Below are positions 51,098 to 59,702 of a DNA stretch of 64,000 nucleotides, piece after piece. Position numbers and translations under genes: made by a program. How positions within the stretch are numbered: position 1 is the first letter of the stretch; each line of letters begins with the position of its first letter. Below the pieces are notes generated by a model. The model had not been told where the DNA came from. It saw only the letters and a list, made by a program, of their open reading frames with translations, and did not search any database. The stretch spans positions 1 to 64,000 of the forward strand of contig DATMFQ010000014.1 in NCBI GenBank assembly GCA_035556075.1. The letters run 5' to 3'. This DNA is from 73-13 sp035556075 (GTDB taxonomy: Bacteria; Actinomycetota; Actinomycetes; Actinomycetales; Microbacteriaceae).

Positions 51098-52291
51098 TCA
51101 CGGGTGCGGCGGGAGCGTCCGCTCGATGACCTCGTCCTCGGACATCGTGAGGTCACCGCGTGCGGCACTCGCCGTCGACGCGATCGCGGCCGCGTGCGCC
51201 GAGGCCACGAGCTCGGCGGCGGGTATCGAGCCGCTCAGCGCGATGCCGATGCCGGTCACCGGGAGGAGCGTCCCGTCCAGCCGCACGAGATCCTCGACGA
51301 CCTGGCCGTACACCCGATTGCCGATGCGACGCGCCTCACCGACGGTCGACGGGGCAAGGATCGCCGCGAGGCAGCCCGGTCCCGGCTCCCCCGGCAGCGC
51401 GCCGACCGGGAGTCGGCTGAGCCAGCTCTCTCGCCAGGCGGTCTCGAACCGCTCCTGCCGCGGAGCGCCGAGCGCCGCACCCACGCCCGGGATATCGATC
51501 GTGGACATGACGAGCACAGCGATCTCCTCGCCGCGGCTCTCCGCCCGACGGGCGAGGAGGCTGAGGAGCGACTGGAAGGTATCCGGCACGAGCATGCCCT
51601 CCGGCCGGTTATCGGCGGCGAGGCTCGTCGGCTGTGACTCGACCGCGTCGTCGGCGGCTTGTCGCGACCCGATGGTCATGGTCCCGACCACCGCCAGCGA
51701 CATCATGATGGCGCCATCCACCAAGGTCGGTTGCCCGGCCCCGGCCGGCAGGGTGACGGGCAGCAGGATCACCGCGCACCGCAGGGCGCTGACGAGCCCC
51801 GTGGCACCGAGGACGATCGTCAGGAGCAGCGTGTCGCTCCGGCCCAGCCGACCCCGGCGCAGTTCGATCGCACCGAGCACCGCGAGCACGCCGCTCACCA
51901 CCATGAGCGGCAGGGTGCGCATCACCGGCTCCCCGATGGTCCCGGCGATGCCCGTCGTGACTGCGAGCAGGAGCGCCAGCAGCACCCAGACCGTGGTCGA
52001 GACGACGCTGCGACGCCCGTTGTATCGGCGCATCCCGCCCCACATCGCCCCGAAGAAGCTCGCGGTGCACACATCGCTGAGCGCCAACGCGCCCCAGCCG
52101 TCGGCGTCGACCGCTTCGGCGGCAAAGCGTGCGAACGCCGCGACACCGAGGGCGAGGAATGCGAAGGCCCAGTGCCGCCCCGCCGCCCGCGTCCGCCGCA
52201 CCGCGGTCCCGGCGAGGAAGGCGACGACGGCGATCAGCACGACGAGGCTCGTCGCAAAGAGCATCGTCAGCTCATCGAGTCGGCTGATCAC
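51098..52291 (-). CDS. membrane protein with degenerate GGDEF-like domain
   Basis: The 397-residue protein has about six to seven membrane spans in residues 8-208, then a C-terminal domain (about 232-378) whose order of strands and helices resembles a diguanylate cyclase: VLVMSTIDIPGV, LAAILAPSTVGEARRIGNRV and PVTGIGIALSG. The GGDEF motif itself is absent (GPGCL at 304-308), as are the metal-binding acids and an RxxD site, so it should not make c-di-GMP. It may be a sensor or structural remnant. The GTG overlaps the kinase stop (GTGA), so the two are co-translated. The assignment is by eye. Confidence 0.6.
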   Translation of the reverse strand: MISRLDELTMLFATSLVVLIAVVAFLAGTAVRRTRAAGRHWAFAFLALGVAAFARFAAEAVDADGWGALALSDVCTASFFGAMWGGMRRYNGRRSVVSTTVWVLLALLLAVTTGIAGTIGEPVMRTLPLMVVSGVLAVLGAIELRRGRLGRSDTLLLTIVLGATGLVSALRCAVILLPVTLPAGAGQPTLVDGAIMMSLAVVGTMTIGSRQAADDAVESQPTSLAADNRPEGMLVPDTFQSLLSLLARRAESRGEEIAVLVMSTIDIPGVGAALGAPRQERFETAWRESWLSRLPVGALPGEPGPGCLAAILAPSTVGEARRIGNRVYGQVVEDLVRLDGTLLPVTGIGIALSGSIPAAELVASAHAAAIASTASAARGDLTMSEDEVIERTLPPHP

Positions 52292-53913
52292 GACCGTGCT
52301 GCTTTCGGGTCCTGCGCGGGCAGCCGCACGATGAAGGTCGTGCCCTCGCCGGGCGTGGATTGCACGGTGATCTCCCCGCCGTGCGCACGCACGATGTCGC
52401 GGCTGATCGCCAGCCCGAGCCCGTGTCCGTGCGTCGAGGTGTTGCGGACCGCGTCGGAGCGGAAGAACCGGTCGAAGACCTGACCGAGCTCGCCCTTGGC
52501 GATGCCCTGGCCGGTGTCCCGCACCACGACCCAGGTGTGGGCGCCGTCGCGCCTCACGCCGATGTCGATGCGGCCGTGCTCGCGGTTGTACTTGATCGCG
52601 TTCGACACCAGATTCTCGATGACCTGTGCGATGCGCTTCGGGTCCCCGTAGACGGGTGCCTCCTCGACGCCGGTGAGGTCGAGCGTAAGCCCGGCCGCCG
52701 CGACGCGTGACTCGAGATCGACGAGGCATTCGCGCACGAGCGAGGACATCTCGAAGGGGCGGGGGTCGAGGCGGATCTCGACCCCGCTGCGGGTGTAGGC
52801 CGGTGCCGTGAGGATGTTGGTGACGAGCTCGAGGAGTCGCTCGGCATTGCGCTCCGCGATCTGCAGGTTCGGCCGCACCGCATCGGGCAGCGCTGGGTTG
52901 TCAATGGCGAGTTCGAGGTAGCCGAGGATGGAGGTGAGTGGCGTGCGCAGCTCGTGGGAGACGGAGGACACGAGGTCATTGCGGGAGCGCAGCGCGAGCT
53001 GCTCCTCGGTGACGTCCGTCGTGATGATGAGCCGCTCCCCTGCCTCACCCGCGGTGAGCACGCGTGAGGTCGTGCGCAGCGCGCGACGATCCTCACCGGC
53101 CGCCCCGAACCAGGCCAGCTCGCCCTCGAACAGTTCGCCTCGCCGTGCCCGCAGGTTCGGGCTCGCCTCGGGGTCGATCCGGGTGAGGCCATCGGCCGCG
53201 TACACCGCGTCACCAGCATCGCGTCGCAGCCGCATGAATGCGGTGCTCGCCGCATTCGCCAGCAGCACCTCGCCGCGGGCGCTCACCTTGGCCACGCCGA
53301 AATCGACGGCGTCGAGCACTTCGCCGAGCAGGGATTCCTCGCGGGTCGCCCGCTCGACGGCGCTGCGCAGCGCGAGCGACTGTCGCTCGAGCAACCGGTG
53401 CTGCGCGGCCGTGCGCTGCGCGTACAGGTAGGCGAGCGCGGTCGCCGCGGCGATGCTCAGTGGGAGCAGCACCGCCGCCGCCGTGAATTCCCGCATCGCG
53501 TACACCGCCGTGCCGATCCAGTACAGCAGCGAGATCACGACCGTCGATCCGACCGCACCGGGGATGCCCCACGTCCATGCCGCCCACATCGCCGGGAACG
53601 CCCACAGCAGCGCAAAGCCCGCCGAAGGGCTCGCCTCCCGGAGCACGCCGATCGCGATGATGTCGAGGGCGGGAATCACACTGGTCACCCACAGTGGCCA
53701 CCGATGCCAGGGCAGGGCGACCGCGGCGCCCGTGCCGAGGAACGCGATGGCGATGCCGATGAGGAGCAACTCAATCTGCTCCGACTGGCTGTCCATCATG
53801 ACGAGCACACAGCCGATGAGGAGCGTGCCACCGATGAGGAGCTGGATCACGCGGATGCCGTGGGCGTCCGCGGAGCTCGCCCGGTGGCTCAGCATCCGCG
53901 AGATGGAGGACAT
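52288..53913 (-). CDS. membrane sensor histidine kinase with PAS-like domain
   Basis: The 541-residue kinase has an N-terminal membrane region of about five or six spans (22-165), a coiled segment, a PAS-like domain (about 195-300), phospho-acceptor H320 in LVSSVSHELRTPLTS, and an ATPase domain with NLVSNAIKYN, DTGQGI, FDRFFRS and HGLGLAISRD. There is no extracellular domain, so the signal may be within the membrane or cytoplasm. TAGCGT is 7 bases before the ATG. It is coupled to the GGDEF-like gene. Confidence 0.88.
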   Translation of the reverse strand: MSSISRMLSHRASSADAHGIRVIQLLIGGTLLIGCVLVMMDSQSEQIELLLIGIAIAFLGTGAAVALPWHRWPLWVTSVIPALDIIAIGVLREASPSAGFALLWAFPAMWAAWTWGIPGAVGSTVVISLLYWIGTAVYAMREFTAAAVLLPLSIAAATALAYLYAQRTAAQHRLLERQSLALRSAVERATREESLLGEVLDAVDFGVAKVSARGEVLLANAASTAFMRLRRDAGDAVYAADGLTRIDPEASPNLRARRGELFEGELAWFGAAGEDRRALRTTSRVLTAGEAGERLIITTDVTEEQLALRSRNDLVSSVSHELRTPLTSILGYLELAIDNPALPDAVRPNLQIAERNAERLLELVTNILTAPAYTRSGVEIRLDPRPFEMSSLVRECLVDLESRVAAAGLTLDLTGVEEAPVYGDPKRIAQVIENLVSNAIKYNREHGRIDIGVRRDGAHTWVVVRDTGQGIAKGELGQVFDRFFRSDAVRNTSTHGHGLGLAISRDIVRAHGGEITVQSTPGEGTTFIVRLPAQDPKAARS

Positions 53914-53930
53914 GGTGGAGACGCTAACAG

Positions 53931-53968
53931 CCTGCGGGCCGGGACTCTGTCGAGGCCCGGCCCGCAGG
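53931..53968. terminator. strong hairpin after rpsA
   Basis: A perfect 13-bp GC-rich stem (53931-53943 with 53956-53968) and 12-base loop lies 16 bases past the rpsA stop and before the kinase promoter. It lacks a long T-run but is the strongest hairpin noticed in the window, and probably ends rpsA transcription. Confidence 0.6.
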
Positions 53969-53983
53969 TCAGTGGTGCTGTCG

Positions 53984-55432
53984 TCAGTTCCCGGCGAGCT
54001 GATCCCGGAGTGCCGCCAGCGCCTCGTCGTCGGCGAGGGTGCCGGCGCCGCTGGAGTCGCTCGAGAAGCCGGAGCCCGCACCAGCGGCAGGGGCGGCTGC
54101 CTCGGCCTCGGCGGCCGTGGCGACCTGCTTCTTGTGCGCCTCCCAGCGCGCCTGGGCCGCGGCGTAGTCCGCCTCCCACTTCGCCCGCTGCTCGTCGAAG
54201 CCTTCGAGCCACTCGCCCGTCTCGGGGTCGAAGCCCTCCGGGTACTTGTAGTTGCCCTGCTCGTCGTACTCGGTCGGCATGCCGTAGAGCGCCGGGTCGA
54301 ACTCGGTGCCCTCCGGGTCGACGCCCTCGTTCGCCTGCTTGAGCGAGAGGGAGATGCGGCGACGCTCGAGGTCGATGTCGATGACCTTGACGAAGACGTC
54401 CTCGCCCACCGACACGACCTGTTCGGCGAGCTCGACGTGCTTCGCCGACAGCTCGGAGATGTGCACGAGGCCCTCGATGCCGTCCGCGACGCGCACAAAG
54501 GCACCGAAGGGGACGAGCTTGGTGACCTTGCCCGGTGCGACCTGGCCGATCGCGTGCGTGCGAGCGAAGACCTGCCACGGGTCCTCCTGCGTCGCCTTGA
54601 GCGACAGGGAGACGCGCTCGCGGTCGAGCTCGACGGAGAGCACCTCGACGGTGACCTCCTGGCCGACCTCGACGACCTCGGAGGCGTGCTCGATGTGCTT
54701 CCACGACAGCTCGGAGACGTGGACGAGGCCGTCGACCCCGCCGAGGTCGACGAAGGCGCCGAAGTTGACGATCGAGGAGATGACGCCCTTGCGGACCTGA
54801 CCCGGCTTGAGGTTCGCGAGGAACATCGAGCGGGACTCCGACTGGGTCTGCTCGAGGAGCGCGCGACGCGAGAGGACCACGTTGTTGCGGTTCTTGTCGA
54901 GCTCGAGGATCTTGGCCTCGATCTCCATGTCGAGGAACGGGGTGAGGTCACGGACCCGGCGCAGGTCGATGAGCGAGGCCGGGAGGAAGCCGCGGAGGCC
55001 GATGTCGACGATGAGGCCGCCCTTGACGACCTCGATGACCTTGCCGGTGACGACGCCGTCGTCTTCCTTGATCTTCTCGACGTCGCCCCAGGCGCGCTCG
55101 GTCTGGGCCGCCTTCTTCGAGAGGATCAGCCGACCCTCTTTGTCTTCCTTCTGCTTGACGAGCGCCTCGACCTCGTCGCCGACGGCGACGACCTCGTGCG
55201 GGTCGATGTCGTGCTTGATGGACAGCTCACGGGAGGGGATGACGCCCTCGGTCTTGAAGCCGACGTCGAGGAGGACCTCGTCACGGTCGATCTTGACGAC
55301 GGTGCCGGAGATGATGTCGCCGTCGTTGAAGTTCTTGAGCGTCTCCTCGACAGCGGCGAGGAAGTCGTCAGCAGAGCCGATGTCGTTGATGGCGATCTGC
55401 TTGGGGGCCGTTGCCGGCGTGGTGATAGTCAT
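53984..55432 (-). CDS. rpsA: 30S ribosomal protein S1
   Basis: The 482-residue protein has four S1 RNA-binding domains (about 35-105, 120-190, 205-275 and 290-360), each with a GxVxxxxxxGxxVxxGxxxGxxxxS-type pattern, for example FVDLGGVDGLVHVSELS. An acidic/aromatic C-terminal tail rich in Ala and Gly follows. This is the four-domain actinobacterial form, shorter than the six-domain E. coli S1. The ATG at 55432 follows a leader of about 97 bases that contains a small stem-loop. Confidence 0.97.
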   Translation of the reverse strand: MTITTPATAPKQIAINDIGSADDFLAAVEETLKNFNDGDIISGTVVKIDRDEVLLDVGFKTEGVIPSRELSIKHDIDPHEVVAVGDEVEALVKQKEDKEGRLILSKKAAQTERAWGDVEKIKEDDGVVTGKVIEVVKGGLIVDIGLRGFLPASLIDLRRVRDLTPFLDMEIEAKILELDKNRNNVVLSRRALLEQTQSESRSMFLANLKPGQVRKGVISSIVNFGAFVDLGGVDGLVHVSELSWKHIEHASEVVEVGQEVTVEVLSVELDRERVSLSLKATQEDPWQVFARTHAIGQVAPGKVTKLVPFGAFVRVADGIEGLVHISELSAKHVELAEQVVSVGEDVFVKVIDIDLERRRISLSLKQANEGVDPEGTEFDPALYGMPTEYDEQGNYKYPEGFDPETGEWLEGFDEQRAKWEADYAAAQARWEAHKKQVATAAEAEAAAPAAGAGSGFSSDSSGAGTLADDEALAALRDQLAGN

Positions 55433-55541
55433 TGAGTGGAAGGGTGCTTTCGGGGGGTGGTTGGGCCGCAGCGGCCGGCACGAGGCCGATGTTCCCACTG
55501 GGCAAGCGAATAAGACGTCGCGAATGCGACCCTTCAGACTA
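55433..55541 (-). promoter_or_regulatory. rpsA promoter and leader
   Basis: Minus-strand TAGTCT (55541-55536) overlaps the TAG stop of the upstream GH65 gene. The leader of about 97 bases contains GTCGC-ATTC-GCGAC, a 5-bp stem with 4-base loop, and a GC-rich inverted segment. Such leaders can carry S1 autoregulation, but no conserved element is recognised. Confidence 0.4.
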
Positions 55542-58043
55542 CCGCCCGTCGCTGGGATCGGCCAAGTCGACCGGCAGCCCCTCGACCTCCGCCATCGGCA
55601 CCGGCGCCGTCGCCGGGATCGACGCGGTCAGCGGTGTGCCATCCTCGCGACGATACCGCGTCAAGCGGCGCTGTGACGGCCGCCCCGCCAGCCGGGGCCC
55701 CTGATCGGCGAGTGGGATCCGGACGAGCGCCGCGCCGAGCTCCACCTCGGCACCGCAGACGTCGAAGGACACCGGGTCCCCGGCCAGGAGTTCCGCCTCG
55801 AATGCCTCCTGCGTCAGCCGCACCTCGAAGCGACTCCCCCGCCAGACGAGACGGAACGCCAGCGACGGCCAGGCCGGCGGCAGCCGCGGGTCGAAGGTGA
55901 GCCGTCCGTGGAAGTCACGCATTCCGGCAAACCCCTGCACGAGCGCCATCCAGACGCCGCCCGCGGAGGCGACATGCACCCCCTCGACCGTGTTGCCGTG
56001 GCGATCGGCAAGGTCGAGGTAGGCCGCCTCGTGGAAATACTCCACCGCGAGTTGCTGATAGCCGATCTCCGCGGCGATGATCGCCTGCACCACATCCGAC
56101 AGGCTCGAGTCGCCCGTCGTCAGCGGGTCGTAGTAGTCGAAGTCGGCGCGCTTCTGCTCCAGGGTGAACTGATCGCCCTGCAGCAGCAGCGCGAGCACGA
56201 CATCCGCCTGCTTGAGCACCTGGAATCGATAGATGACGAGCGGGTGGAAGTGCAGCAGCAGCGGGCGGTGCTCCGGCGGCGTGTTGGCGAGGTCCCAGAC
56301 CTCCCGCTCCAGGAAATGCTCGTCCTGCGGGTGGACGCCCAGGTGCTCGGCAAACGGGATGTGGATCGCGTCCGCGATGCGGCACCACTCCGCCGGCTCA
56401 TCCTCGAGGAGCCCGAGTCGGTCGACCGCAAGCGTATACGCCGCCGGAGCCGCCTCGCGCAGCTCCTGGATCGCCGCCGCGGCGAAGCGCAGATTGAAGC
56501 GGGCCATCACATTCGTATACAGGTTGTCGTTGACGACGGTCGTGTACTCATCCGGGCCCGTCACGCCATGAATGTGGAAACTCTCGCCCGCCTCCGACAC
56601 GCGCCAAAATCCGAGCGTACGCCACAGCCGCGCCGTCTCGACCGCGATGTCGAGCGCCCCGTCCGCAAGGAACTCGAGGTCGTCCGTCGCCCGCAGGTAC
56701 TTCGCGAGGCTGTAGGTGATGTCGGCATTGATGTGGTACTGCGCCGTGCCGGCCGCGTAATAGGCGGACGCCTCTTCACCATTGATCGTCCGCCAGGGGA
56801 AGAGCGCGCCGTCTTCGCTGAGCTGACTGGCGCGGCGCCGCGCCGCCGGCAACATGGCCTGCCGCATCCGAAGCGCATTGCGCGCGACCCGCGGGTCCGT
56901 GTGGATGAGGAACGGGAGGGCGTAGATCTCGCTGTCCCAGAAATAGTGCCCGCTGTAGCCACTGCCCGTGACGCCCTTCGCGGGGATGCCCAGCCCATCC
57001 GCGCGCGCCGAGGCCTGCGCGAGCTGGAACAGATTCCAGCGGATGGCCTGCTGCAGCCCGTCATCGTGCGCAATCCGCACATCCGACCGCGCCCAGAAAT
57101 CGACCAGCCAGTCCCGCTGCCGGGCATGGTGGGTCCCCACGCCCTCCGCCACCGTGCGCTGCAGGGTGCGCTGGCAGCGATCCAGCAGCTCCCGGGTCGG
57201 TGTCGCGTCGCTCGTGTGCACACTCACGAACTTCGTGAGCCGCACCGGCTGCCCCGGCTCGGCGCGCACGTGAAAGACGTCCTTCGCCAGATCCGGTCCG
57301 ATCGAGCGCTCCAGCTCGAACGGCGCCGTCGTCTCCAACTCGTGATGCACCATCGTCGCGACCCGCATGCCGGACTCCGTCACCCGGTAGCTCAGCGCAC
57401 TGAACGGCCCGTCCTGCCAGTACTCCCCCGGCAGCAGCACCCGGCCCTCCAGCGGCAATGCTCGCCGGGGGTCGAGGCTACCCGAGCGACCGTACTCGGT
57501 CTGCGCGTCCTGCCGGTTGAGCAGCTGAGAGGAGATCGTCACCGGTGCCGCCGCATCGAGCAGCTCGACCTCAAAGGTGAGCACCGCGAGGTGGCGCTCG
57601 ACAAACGAGACCATGCGGGTCGTCACGACGCGCACGCGCTTGCCACTCGGCGTGCGCCACAGCACGCGCCGCGACAGCAGCCCACTGCGGAAGTCGAGGA
57701 CCTGCTCATACTCGACGAACTCCGACAGCTCCGCATTCAGCGGCTCATCATCGACATAGAGGCGGATGACCTTCGGGTCTGGCGCGCTGACGATCTCCTG
57801 GCCGACCTCCGCGAACCCGAAGGCCTGCTCCGCGTGATGAATGCGGTAGGTCTCGTGCAGTCCATTGATGAACGTGCCGTGCTCATGCGCCCGGCGCCCG
57901 TCCGCCGCATTCGCCCGCATCCCGAGATAGCCGTTGCCGATCGCGAACAGCGTCTCGTCGATGGGCGCAGCGCCGACCTCCCGACGGCACTCGATGAGCC
58001 GCCACGGATCCACCGGGTACCTCGTCCGATCCAGCATGCTCAC
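55539..58043 (-). CDS. glycoside hydrolase family 65 disaccharide phosphorylase
   Basis: The 834-residue protein is a GH65 enzyme of the maltose/trehalose/kojibiose phosphorylase group, which splits an alpha-glucosyl disaccharide with phosphate to beta-glucose-1-phosphate. An N-terminal beta-sandwich comes first. The (alpha/alpha)6 barrel has GYSGHYFWDSEIYALPFL near 362-379 and the general acid Glu499 in HGVTGPDEY; QADVVLALLLQGDQF is near the phosphate site. The C-terminal beta-domain runs from about 730. Substrate choice is not readable. The next gene upstream is beta-phosphoglucomutase, which uses the product. Start: GTG 58043 overlapping that gene's stop, or ATG 58037. Confidence 0.9.
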   Translation of the reverse strand: MSMLDRTRYPVDPWRLIECRREVGAAPIDETLFAIGNGYLGMRANAADGRRAHEHGTFINGLHETYRIHHAEQAFGFAEVGQEIVSAPDPKVIRLYVDDEPLNAELSEFVEYEQVLDFRSGLLSRRVLWRTPSGKRVRVVTTRMVSFVERHLAVLTFEVELLDAAAPVTISSQLLNRQDAQTEYGRSGSLDPRRALPLEGRVLLPGEYWQDGPFSALSYRVTESGMRVATMVHHELETTAPFELERSIGPDLAKDVFHVRAEPGQPVRLTKFVSVHTSDATPTRELLDRCQRTLQRTVAEGVGTHHARQRDWLVDFWARSDVRIAHDDGLQQAIRWNLFQLAQASARADGLGIPAKGVTGSGYSGHYFWDSEIYALPFLIHTDPRVARNALRMRQAMLPAARRRASQLSEDGALFPWRTINGEEASAYYAAGTAQYHINADITYSLAKYLRATDDLEFLADGALDIAVETARLWRTLGFWRVSEAGESFHIHGVTGPDEYTTVVNDNLYTNVMARFNLRFAAAAIQELREAAPAAYTLAVDRLGLLEDEPAEWCRIADAIHIPFAEHLGVHPQDEHFLEREVWDLANTPPEHRPLLLHFHPLVIYRFQVLKQADVVLALLLQGDQFTLEQKRADFDYYDPLTTGDSSLSDVVQAIIAAEIGYQQLAVEYFHEAAYLDLADRHGNTVEGVHVASAGGVWMALVQGFAGMRDFHGRLTFDPRLPPAWPSLAFRLVWRGSRFEVRLTQEAFEAELLAGDPVSFDVCGAEVELGAALVRIPLADQGPRLAGRPSQRRLTRYRREDGTPLTASIPATAPVPMAEVEGLPVDLADPSDGR

Positions 58044-58765
58044 TCGGCTCCCACCAGCTCGCCCAGGTCCGCGACGACAAGATCAGCCCCGGCCGCCGTC
58101 AGCGCCGCCCGCCCTGCACCGCGGTCGACCCCGACCACGAGTCCGACGCTGCCCGCGCGACCGGCCGCCACCCCTGAGATCGCGTCCTCGACGACGACCG
58201 CGCGCTCCGGCGCGGCGCCGAGCAGTTTCGCGGCGGCGAGATAGGTGTCGGGGGCGGGCTTGCCGGCGAGCCCATGCTCGATCGCGTATGTCCCGTCGAC
58301 AATGACCGCGAAGCGGGACAGCAGCCCGGCCGCGGTGAGCACGGCCAGCGCATTCCGCGAGCTCGACACGACCGCGACCGGCACGCCCGCACGCTGCAAT
58401 TCGTCCAGCAGCGCGACCGAGCCCGGATACGGGTCGGCCCCCTCCTCGGTGAGCACGGCCAGGAACAGCGCATTCTTGCGGTTGCCGATCCCGCAGACCG
58501 TGTGCTGATCGGGAGCATCCTGCGGACTCCCCCAGGGCAGCTCGACCCCGCGATCGCTCAGCAGCGCCGCGACCGCCTGGTACCGGGGCTTGCCGTCGAG
58601 ATGCTCGAAGTAGTCGGCGTCCGTGAACGGCGGCGTCACCCCAAGCTCCGCGAACACCTCGGTGAACATGCGAGCCCAGGCACGCTCGTGGACGCTCGCG
58701 GTCGGGGTGAGCACGCCGTCCAGGTCGAACAACACCGCCGACGCCTCAGCGAGTAAGTGATGCAC
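58040..58765 (-). CDS. pgmB: beta-phosphoglucomutase (HAD family)
   Basis: The 240-residue HAD enzyme has DLDGVLT with Asp14 and Asp16 (nucleophile and acid/base), HLDGKPRYQ (the cap-domain contact seen in beta-phosphoglucomutases), VSSSRNA and VVEDAISGVAAGRAG. It converts beta-glucose-1-phosphate to glucose-6-phosphate, which fits its coupling to the GH65 phosphorylase. The glucose-6-phosphate could then enter the zwf or pgi routes. Confidence 0.9.
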   Translation of the reverse strand: MHHLLAEASAVLFDLDGVLTPTASVHERAWARMFTEVFAELGVTPPFTDADYFEHLDGKPRYQAVAALLSDRGVELPWGSPQDAPDQHTVCGIGNRKNALFLAVLTEEGADPYPGSVALLDELQRAGVPVAVVSSSRNALAVLTAAGLLSRFAVIVDGTYAIEHGLAGKPAPDTYLAAAKLLGAAPERAVVVEDAISGVAAGRAGSVGLVVGVDRGAGRAALTAAGADLVVADLGELVGAE

Positions 58766-59702
58766 GGATCGCCTCCTCCAGATCGGTGAACTGAAAGTGA
58801 TAGCCGGTGCGGAGCAGCACCTCGGGCGCCACCCACCGACTCTTCAGCACGAGCTCCGCCTCGGTGCGCATCGCGAAACTACCGAGCTCCAGCATCCAGC
58901 GCGGCGTCGGCACCCCAAACCGCGCCCCGACCGCGCGACGCAGCGTCGCCATGAATGCGTGATTGTCGGTCGCCGTCGGCGTCCCGAGGATCACTGGGCC
59001 GACGATCTCGGCGTGCGCACGGATATGCCGCACGATGCCCGACACATCGTCCACGTGCACCCAGCTGAAGCGCTGCGCCCCGCCGCGCGTGCGCGGCCGC
59101 AACCAGGTCCGGGCCGCGCGGCGACCAGGCAGCGGGAACCACCAGCCATCATGATTCGCGCCGCCGAGCCCGAGCCGTGACAGTCGCGCGAGCGGACCGA
59201 GCGCGCCGCCGTCCCCAAGCACGATCGTGATCTGGAGCGCGACCCGGCGGGTGCCCGGCAGCTTCCCCGCCCCCAACTCGGCCTCCCAGGCGCGCGCGAG
59301 GTCCTCCGAGAACAGCTCCGTCCCCAGCTCACCGCTCGACTCAGTCTGCGCTCGGTCATCGGCGTGCCGGTAGATCGTCGCCGTCGAGGCGTTGAGCCAC
59401 AGCGGCGGCGGCGCGGTCGCTGCCGCGATCGCCTCCCGGAGCGCGCGGGTCGTCGAGATCCTCGACTCGAGGAGCGCGGCACGGTTCCGGGCGGTGTACC
59501 GGCAGTTGACGCTCTTCCCAGCCAGACCGACGACGAGCTCCGCGCCATCGACCGCCGCGCGGAGCCCCGCCGCATCCTCCCAACGCACATCACTGTCGGC
59601 GGACCGACCAACCGTCACGACCTCAAGACCCTCGTCGCGGAAATCCTCGCAGAGCCGCCGGCCGAGGAAGCCGGACGCGCCGCCGACGACGACCCGGCTC
59701 AT
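58746..59702 (-). CDS. TIGR01777-type NAD-dependent epimerase (SDR39U1/YfcH-like)
   Basis: The 318-residue protein is an atypical short-chain dehydrogenase: nucleotide loop GGASGFLGRRL near 7-17, LAGKSVNCRYTARNRAAL near 60-77, STRALREAI-type segment, and the C-terminal DUF1731 region with LGSFAMRTEAELVLKSRWV. The family's reaction is not established; some members are linked to cell division. It overlaps pgmB by 20 bases and the DUF885 gene by ATGA, so it lies inside the four-gene operon. Confidence 0.88.
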   Translation of the reverse strand: MSRVVVGGASGFLGRRLCEDFRDEGLEVVTVGRSADSDVRWEDAAGLRAAVDGAELVVGLAGKSVNCRYTARNRAALLESRISTTRALREAIAAATAPPPLWLNASTATIYRHADDRAQTESSGELGTELFSEDLARAWEAELGAGKLPGTRRVALQITIVLGDGGALGPLARLSRLGLGGANHDGWWFPLPGRRAARTWLRPRTRGGAQRFSWVHVDDVSGIVRHIRAHAEIVGPVILGTPTATDNHAFMATLRRAVGARFGVPTPRWMLELGSFAMRTEAELVLKSRWVAPEVLLRTGYHFQFTDLEEAIRASLTR

